DNA from: M30B66 sp040882555
GTDB lineage: Bacteria; Bacteroidota; Bacteroidia; M30B66
Reading direction: 5' to 3'
Length of the DNA stretch: 12,119 nucleotides
Assembly: GCA_040882555.1 (NCBI GenBank)
Contig: JBBEBC010000146.1
Span: 1-12,119, forward strand
Position numbers and translations under genes: made by a program. Shown here piece by piece: positions 7,998 to 12,119 of the stretch. The notes beneath the pieces are model-generated. The model ran no database searches, was not told the DNA's origin, and was given only the letters and a program-made list of their open reading frames with translations. Each line of letters starts with the position of its first letter. The stretch's first letter is position 1.

Positions 7998-9035
7998 TCA
8001 GTCCTCTACGCATCGGCACGACATGTGCCAAACTTTCGCGCTGCTTAACCGAGAAGCAACTGCATCTGCATTTGAAAGGCCTATTGACCATGCTTGATTG
8101 CTTTGCGAACCTTGTGTTGTTGACCAGAAGTAAGCATAATAAGATATGTCGAAGTGACCAAAACTCCCAGAATAGTATCCGCCAGGCAGCGCAGTAAACC
8201 CGGTGCTATTGCTTGCCCCGGTGTTAGGAAACAACCACAGGTTGCTAGTTGATTTAAGCTTACCACCTGCTACGGCTGTTCCTCCAATAGAATTAATCAT
8301 CTGTGTCCATTCAGCATCAGTTGGCACATGCCATCCTTCTGGGCACAGTTTAGCAGAGCTGGCAACTGAATTAGAATATAGTTTACCGTAAGTATTGTCA
8401 TTTGCTGGATCATTCCCATAGTTACTCCAACCAGAACCGCTAATAGCAGTACCATCATTGTAAGTGCTAGTTTTCATATTGCTAGTTGTCCAACAACGCC
8501 CTCCTATTTCAGTGGTTGCGTAAACATTTCCTTCCACGTCAGTAATGCTATTACCACAACTAAAGCAAGCTGGACAAGAACCTCCGCAGTCTATGCCCGT
8601 TTCATCACCGTTCTGAATACCATCGGTACAAGTTGCACAAGAATTAGGACAAGAACCACCGCAATCAACTCCTGTTTCGTCGCCATTCTGTATGCCATCA
8701 TTGCAAGTTGGAACCACCGAGCATGGTGGGCATGAACCGCCGCAATCAACACCTGTTTCATTTCCATTCTGAATACCGTCTGTGCAAGATGGAGCAACTG
8801 TGCAAGGTGCGCACGAACCGCCACAGTCAACGCCTGTTTCATTTCCGTTCTGAATGCCGTCTGAGCAAGATTCTGAACTACTACATGGGTTGCAATCGGG
8901 ACCACCACAATCAACCGCTGTTTCAGTACCGTTCTTAATTCCATCAATGCAAGATGCATCGTCTTTTTTCTTGCATCCATTGAGCATTAAAGCCACGACA
9001 GCAATGATGGACAAGCTTCTAATTAGGTGTTTCAT
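7998..9035 (-). CDS. Surface lipoprotein with Cys-rich repeat stalk and FISUMP domain (proximal paralog)
   Basis: An ATG at 9065 would add ten residues (MMPIILNKTL). The ATG at 9035 is preferred because it gives a normal type II signal peptide, MKHLIRSLSIIAVVALMLNG, with the lipobox Cys at residue 21, and because the predicted promoter lies at 9063-9093. The product is then 345 aa, the same as its neighbour. CKKKDD after the lipobox fits the Bacteroidetes surface-export signal. Five Cys-rich repeats start at C29, C57, C84, C111 and C136; the last two are slightly irregular (CPNSCATC). The FISUMP domain (about 160-345) has DVEGNVYATTEIGGRCW, LCPEGWHVPTDAEW, GYYSGSFGHF, FWSTTQ and the terminal MSCRCVED. 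Residues 21-68 are identical to the paralog, whereas the signal peptide and FISUMP domain diverge. It is the first gene of the operon, downstream of a perfect TAnnTTTG box and the shared 27-nt element. Confidence 0.88.
   Translation of the reverse strand: MKHLIRSLSIIAVVALMLNGCKKKDDASCIDGIKNGTETAVDCGGPDCNPCSSSESCSDGIQNGNETGVDCGGSCAPCTVAPSCTDGIQNGNETGVDCGGSCPPCSVVPTCNDGIQNGDETGVDCGGSCPNSCATCTDGIQNGDETGIDCGGSCPACFSCGNSITDVEGNVYATTEIGGRCWTTSNMKTSTYNDGTAISGSGWSNYGNDPANDNTYGKLYSNSVASSAKLCPEGWHVPTDAEWTQMINSIGGTAVAGGKLKSTSNLWLFPNTGASNSTGFTALPGGYYSGSFGHFDISYYAYFWSTTQGSQSNQAWSIGLSNADAVASRLSSAKVWHMSCRCVED
8565..8951 (-). repeat. Coding tandem repeat, five units of about 81 bp (proximal lipoprotein)
   Basis: Five in-frame units of the same CxDGIQNGxETGVDCGG family are spaced 28, 27, 27 and 25 residues apart. 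The two units nearest the N-terminus are almost identical in DNA to those of the downstream paralog. The last two carry NGDET instead of NGNET and an altered linker, so this array has drifted more. Confidence 0.88.
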
Positions 9036-9062
9036 TAAAGTTTTGTTTAGGATAATCGGCAT

Positions 9063-9093
9063 CAAACATAACTAACGAAGGGAAACCTGTCAA
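9063..9093 (-). promoter_or_regulatory. Bacteroidetes-type promoter of the lipoprotein operon
   Basis: On the minus strand TATGTTTG (9070-9063) is a perfect TAnnTTTG -7 box. A TTG (9093-9091) lies 20 nt upstream, within the usual Bacteroidetes -33/-7 spacing. The -33 TTG falls inside the shared 27-nt repeat. The implied transcript would start near 9057, giving a leader of roughly 20 nt before the ATG at 9035, which supports the shorter start. Confidence 0.55.
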
Positions 9094-9115
9094 TCATTGA
9101 TTCTAATGATTTTTA
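9089..9115. repeat. 27-nt exact direct repeat with internal dyad, copy 1 (putative operator)
   Basis: This 27-nt sequence is identical to 10665-10691. Its core is a perfect inverted repeat, AATCATT (9092-9098) and AATGATT (9105-9111), separated by 6 nt. After one extra base a further GGTA is also shared. It lies 53 nt upstream of the proximal lipoprotein start and overlaps the predicted -33 box, as a regulator-binding site would. Confidence 0.7.
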
Positions 9116-9121
9116 TGGTAA

Positions 9122-9161
9122 ATAAAAAAGGCTCGTCTTGCAGTTGCAAAGCGAGCCTTTT
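9122..9161 (-). terminator. Strong terminator of the tail-fibre-like / T9SS two-gene unit
   Basis: AAAAGGCTCG (9126-9135) is perfectly complementary to CGAGCCTTTT (9152-9161). The loop can fold further through TTGCA and TGCAA. On the minus strand a run of six T follows, 20 bp past the stop of the small T9SS gene. It also has four T on the plus side, so weak bidirectional activity is possible. Confidence 0.85.
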
Positions 9162-9181
9162 CAATCGAATCAGCGTGTTAG

Positions 9182-9679
9182 TTATTTCACCTTCTGAATC
9201 TGAGCGGTTCCCAGCGTTAGGTTGTCATCAGTGAACAAAATAAAATATTGCCCCGGAACCAAGGAAGCTACATTCAGGTTCTGTTTCACCTTTCCAAAGG
9301 CGCGAATGTTTGAAACGGATATACCTGTTTCCTTACCGAGCATGTCGTAAATAGTAGCTTTTACTAGTTGAACAGTTTTTGTTTCAATCTCAAGCGTGAC
9401 CTCCTCGGATGCTGGGTTGGGATATACATTTATGGAAAGTCCATTTTCCTCCAATTTTTCTATTCCTACAGAACTGCTATTTGATTGCTGAAAACCTTGT
9501 GTAACGATGATGGTAGATGAAATACCTGTAGCAATTACAGCTTCACCTACGGTGGAAGAAACTTGCAAGCCACTTGTTGAAGTAAAACCTCCAGCTGAAG
9601 CTATTACCTGCCGCTCTGCACTCTGCCCAAAGATGGCAAGTGGTGCAAAGGCAAGTGCGGTTATGATTAGTTTTTTCAT
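9182..9679 (-). CDS. Small secreted protein with T9SS C-terminal sorting domain
   Basis: The 165-aa product has a signal peptide (MKKLIITALAFAPLAIFGQ). A short beta-rich segment (about 20-65) follows, with ERQVIASAGGF, STVGEAVIATG and VTQGFQQ, a pattern seen in many small Bacteroidetes secreted proteins. The T9SS sorting domain covers about 82-165 (INVYPNPASEEVTL, YDMLGKE, LVPGQYFILF, ending AQIQKVK). Little cargo remains once the sorting domain is removed, roughly 60 residues, so it may act as a small surface anchor or partner rather than an enzyme. No catalytic motif is seen. It follows the tail-fibre-like gene by 45 bp with a small hairpin between, and a strong terminator follows it. Sorting-domain assignment is firm; the function is unknown. 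Confidence 0.85.
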   Translation of the reverse strand: MKKLIITALAFAPLAIFGQSAERQVIASAGGFTSTSGLQVSSTVGEAVIATGISSTIIVTQGFQQSNSSSVGIEKLEENGLSINVYPNPASEEVTLEIETKTVQLVKATIYDMLGKETGISVSNIRAFGKVKQNLNVASLVPGQYFILFTDDNLTLGTAQIQKVK

Positions 9680-9704
9680 GGTTGGTATGTTCTAAAGTTT
9701 GAAC

Positions 9705-9720
9705 AGGCTTCCTGAAGCCT
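9705..9720 (-). other. Intercistronic hairpin between the tail-fibre-like and T9SS genes
   Basis: AGGCTT (9705-9710) and AAGCCT (9715-9720) form a perfect 6-bp stem with a 4-nt loop. It starts 4 nt past the stop of the upstream gene. There is no T run on either strand, so it is better read as an mRNA-stability or partial-attenuation element than as a full terminator. Confidence 0.45.
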
Positions 9721-9724
9721 ATTC

Positions 9725-10609
9725 TTATTGAGGCGTTCCGTGTATGGTAAATGAGAAAGCAGAATTTGTAGCAGTACCAGAAAGATTGAACCATTTTATT
9801 TCTACCACGGTAGAAGATTGCGCATACCAACTACCAACTCTAATGGTGTTGTAATCATAATTGGCATAGGATACGATGGGCGTACCGCTAAACGCATTGT
9901 CTAACGTGATCCGGTACAGACCAGTTGAAAGTCTGGTAGCTGAAGCAACGCCATAGTCGCTTATAACTGTACCATTATCGTTAATGAAACCATAGGCTAT
10001 TGGCATACTGTTTCCGTAAACTGTTTTAGGCGCAGGGTTTGCCGTTGTTACCTGCACTTTTACAGCACCATTCACTTCCAATTTGGCCTGAGGATTAGTG
10101 GTTCCAATTCCGACATTTCCTGTGTTGTCATTGTACATGTTATTGCCAGAAAGTGACCAATTTAAAGGACTACCTCCTGTAAGTGCATCAGCCGTCTTTG
10201 CATGTAATGCATACGGAACACTTTGAAACTTGTTTGTTCCAAGATCAGCATAGCTTGTTCCACCGTTAGGATCGGCCTCAACCTTAAGATACTGAGATGC
10301 TCCATCCCAATCAATATTGGCAAACGTTCCAGAAGAGACGGTACCGGTCCCTATGGTATGTGTCACCAAACCAAAGTTGTTCGGGGTCAGATCTTTTGAT
10401 TCCTGATACACGGTTGTTCCGGATGCGCTGCCCGATTTTACGGTAAAACGCATTTTCACTGTTCCGCTGGTCACCAGTTCTCCAGCGGCATTACGAATTA
10501 CCGCCTGATAATTTACTCCTTCTGGAGCCTGTGCCAATGCTGTCAAACCTGTAAAGGCAGTTAGCAACATCAGGATAATTCCCTTTGTAAGCATTGAAAT
10601 TGTTTTCAT
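9725..10609 (-). CDS. Secreted tail-fibre-like beta-rich protein
   Basis: The 294-aa product has a signal peptide (about 1-27, ending ALAQ). Next comes APEGVNYQAVIRNAAGE (28-44), a start typical of a common Bacteroidetes secreted family. A beta-sandwich region continues to about 140 (YLKVEADPNGGTSYADLG and FQSVPYALHAKTADAL). The middle has NVGIGTTNPQAKLEVNGAVKV (165-185), the motif found at the neck of phage-tail-fibre and adhesin-like stalks. The rest (about 195-294) is a beta-rich tip with no enzyme motif. No T9SS sorting domain or lipobox is present, so how it leaves the periplasm, if it does, is unclear. The sorted protein encoded next may be its partner. The 27-nt shared element lies 55 nt upstream. 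No phage structural or lysis genes are nearby, so this is not evidence for a prophage. Confidence 0.75.
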   Translation of the reverse strand: MKTISMLTKGIILMLLTAFTGLTALAQAPEGVNYQAVIRNAAGELVTSGTVKMRFTVKSGSASGTTVYQESKDLTPNNFGLVTHTIGTGTVSSGTFANIDWDGASQYLKVEADPNGGTSYADLGTNKFQSVPYALHAKTADALTGGSPLNWSLSGNNMYNDNTGNVGIGTTNPQAKLEVNGAVKVQVTTANPAPKTVYGNSMPIAYGFINDNGTVISDYGVASATRLSTGLYRITLDNAFSGTPIVSYANYDYNTIRVGSWYAQSSTVVEIKWFNLSGTATNSAFSFTIHGTPQ

Positions 10610-10664
10610 TTGGTTTAAGATTGGTTTTTAAGTTGATGTAAAGTTGAACTTAGTATCCAAAGCA

Positions 10665-10691
10665 GTCAATCATTGATTCTAATGATTTTTA
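10665..10691. repeat. 27-nt exact direct repeat with internal dyad, copy 2 (putative operator)
   Basis: It is identical to 9089-9115, in the same orientation, with arms AATCATT (10668-10674) and AATGATT (10681-10687). It lies 55 nt upstream of the tail-fibre-like gene start. A TTG inside it (10669-10667, minus strand) would be the -33 box. The -7 box at the matching spacing (10646-10639, CAACTTTA) is only a partial match to TAnnTTTG. It also lies 139 nt upstream of the divergent propeller gene. Confidence 0.7.
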
Positions 10692-10830
10692 GGTATGAAA
10701 AACAAGCTCATTATATTTATCTAAGGATTTCAAGTATCATCAATTAAAAAGTTTATTCGCTTGGAGGAAGACAAAGTGATATTGAAATTAAATTATAATT
10801 TAGACCCCAACCCAAAAAGAGGAAATTGCA

Positions 10831-12119
10831 ATGTTGCTACATTCGGTCAGATTTCTTGCTCAATCTAGTTTTCTATGCCTTATTCTTTTAGGTTATTTTC
10901 AGGTGCTATCATCCCAAAATATACCTTCGAGAGTCAAGGTGAATGAACTGCCTACTCGGATTGAACAAATTGGTATAAATGAAGGTCTTTCTCAGGGGAT
11001 GGTTAATGGTATTGCCGAGGATAAAACAGGGAACCTTTGGATTGCAACAAAAGATGGCCTAAATAGATATGATGGTACTAGCTTTAAAGTGTTTAGGAAT
11101 GACCCTGAAAACAAGTATTCACTATCAGACAATTTTGTAAATTGTTTATTGGTGGATTCGGAAGATAGACTATGGATAGGGACACAAAGTCATGGTTTAG
11201 ATTTATTCGATCCTTTAACCGAAAGTTTTACTCATTATAATAAGGGTAATTCTGGTTTGTCTGAAACCTTTGTTAAGGAACTAACCGAAGATTCGGAAGG
11301 CGGAGTTGTGTTACTCACTTCAGAATCTTCAGGTTACTTTAGAGTTTTGCCCCGAAAAAAGTCAGTTTCTATTTTGGAATCAGATTTTATCATAGAAGCC
11401 GCAATTAACTCAATGCCGGCTTTAGCTATAGCCAATGGAGCACAATTATGGAGTAATAATCTTGTTTTTGGAAGTGATGGTAAGCTCTGGTACTACAATA
11501 ACCATGTGATTTACGAAATAGTCAAGCCATTTTCTAAAGACGAATTTATCATACGCCAACACGCCCATCAACCTAACTTGATGACGAATGTGATTGGAGG
11601 TAATGTGATTGCAATTTCCTCTAAAGAGGCAAACCCATACATTATAGATTCTGAGAATGTTTTGAAACACTACGACTTTCAAACAAATACATTTCTTGCA
11701 ATTTTGAGCTTGCCTGAAAACGAAGCTTATATATATTCGAAATTCATTGATTCAGATAACCGACTTTGGTTAATTGCAGAAAGTGGAAAAATTGCTACAG
11801 TAAATTTGTCGGAGAACAAGTATACCGAACTCAGTTTGAAATGGTATGGAGCAAATAATGAGGAGAGGCTTTTTCATACAGGGAAGTTTTTAGAAGATGC
11901 CCATGGAAATATTTGGACAGGAACGGGTGGTAGCGGACTAATAAAAATTAGCAAAGCAGCTTCTCGTTTTAAACATTGCCCCAAAAGCCAACAGGTTTTC
12001 TCCGGAAGACTTAGTCTGTTTAGAACATCCTGCGTTCAAAAAAAGGCTGCATATAATAGCAATGCTATTGATGATTGGCTTGGTCTATGTTCATCCGGTA
12101 CCTCTTCAATCATCAAGTT
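10831..12119 (+). CDS. Two-component-regulator propeller protein, N-terminal part (runs off the window)
   Basis: An open frame of 429 codons starts at ATG 10831, eight bases after an AAGAGG ribosome-binding-like sequence, and has no stop before the window ends. It begins with a hydrophobic signal or anchor segment (about 8-29). The motifs that follow are those of Reg_prop beta-propeller blades: IAEDKTGNLWIATKDGLNRYDG (61-82), VDSEDRLWIGTQSHGLDLFD (108-127), DSDNRLWLIAESG (307-319) and DAHGNIWTGTGGSGLIKIS (356-374). In this family the periplasmic propeller is normally followed by a Y_Y_Y domain, a membrane helix and an output module such as a histidine kinase, hybrid kinase or LytTR/LuxR-type DNA-binding domain. 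The output here lies outside the window. It is divergent from the tail-fibre-like gene. A role in controlling neighbouring surface genes is possible but not shown. Confidence 0.85.
   Translation, partial: MLLHSVRFLAQSSFLCLILLGYFQVLSSQNIPSRVKVNELPTRIEQIGINEGLSQGMVNGIAEDKTGNLWIATKDGLNRYDGTSFKVFRNDPENKYSLSDNFVNCLLVDSEDRLWIGTQSHGLDLFDPLTESFTHYNKGNSGLSETFVKELTEDSEGGVVLLTSESSGYFRVLPRKKSVSILESDFIIEAAINSMPALAIANGAQLWSNNLVFGSDGKLWYYNNHVIYEIVKPFSKDEFIIRQHAHQPNLMTNVIGGNVIAISSKEANPYIIDSENVLKHYDFQTNTFLAILSLPENEAYIYSKFIDSDNRLWLIAESGKIATVNLSENKYTELSLKWYGANNEERLFHTGKFLEDAHGNIWTGTGGSGLIKISKAASRFKHCPKSQQVFSGRLSLFRTSCVQKKAAYNSNAIDDWLGLCSSGTSSIIK

Noticed and set aside
7434..8951. CRISPR array suggested by regularly spaced repeats
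   Set aside because: The repeats are coding, 81 bp in period, similar along their whole length with no unique spacers, and have no cas genes nearby.
9725..10609. Prophage or phage-derived contractile system suggested by the tail-fibre-like motif
   Set aside because: No sheath, tube, baseplate, capsid, lysis or integrase gene is in the window, and the protein has a signal peptide. The VGIGTTNP motif is common in non-phage secreted proteins of Bacteroidetes.
11446..11682. 78-aa minus-strand frame near the right end
   Set aside because: It is antisense to the propeller gene, which has clear blade motifs on both sides of this stretch.

Overview
The window looks like a low-GC chromosomal segment of a Bacteroidetes bacterium. 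The evidence is the run of secreted proteins with type IX secretion system (T9SS) C-terminal sorting domains (YPNP motif, C-terminal Ig-like fold), lipoproteins with a CKKKDD start that fits the Bacteroidetes surface-export signal, FISUMP-type domains, a two-component-regulator propeller protein, and a promoter matching TTG-N20-TAnnTTTG. No RNA gene, mobile element, phage or CRISPR array was seen. No intergenic stretch exceeds about 225 bp.

Layout. (1) Positions 1-682, minus strand: an HD-domain phosphohydrolase followed 15 bp later by the first 19 codons of another gene that leaves the window. (2) Positions 863-6691: two large extracellular proteases transcribed divergently from a 222-bp gap. 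They are a C10 (streptopain-like) cysteine protease on the minus strand and an M36 (fungalysin-like) zinc metalloprotease on the plus strand. Both have signal peptides, accessory beta domains and T9SS sorting domains. Each is followed by a terminator-like hairpin. (3) Positions 6873-9035, minus strand: two tandem paralogous lipoproteins of equal length (345 aa). Each has a lipobox, a Cys-rich stalk of five CxDGIQNGxETGVDCGG repeats and a FISUMP C-terminal domain. (4) Positions 9182-10609, minus strand: a two-gene unit with a tail-fibre-like secreted protein and a small T9SS-sorted protein, ending in a strong terminator. (5) Positions 10831-12119, plus strand: the N-terminal 429 codons of a two-component-regulator propeller sensor that runs off the window.

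Nearly all the genes act at the cell surface or outside the cell: two secreted proteases, two probable surface lipoproteins and a pair of small secreted proteins, with a periplasmic-sensor gene beside them. The most notable signals are two. First, a 27-nt exact repeat containing a 7+6+7 dyad sits 53 and 55 nt upstream of the first genes of regions 3 and 4, so these two operons are probably co-regulated. Second, the two lipoprotein paralogs have almost identical DNA beginning exactly at the lipobox Cys codon, while their signal peptides and FISUMP domains are divergent. This suggests module exchange or gene conversion.
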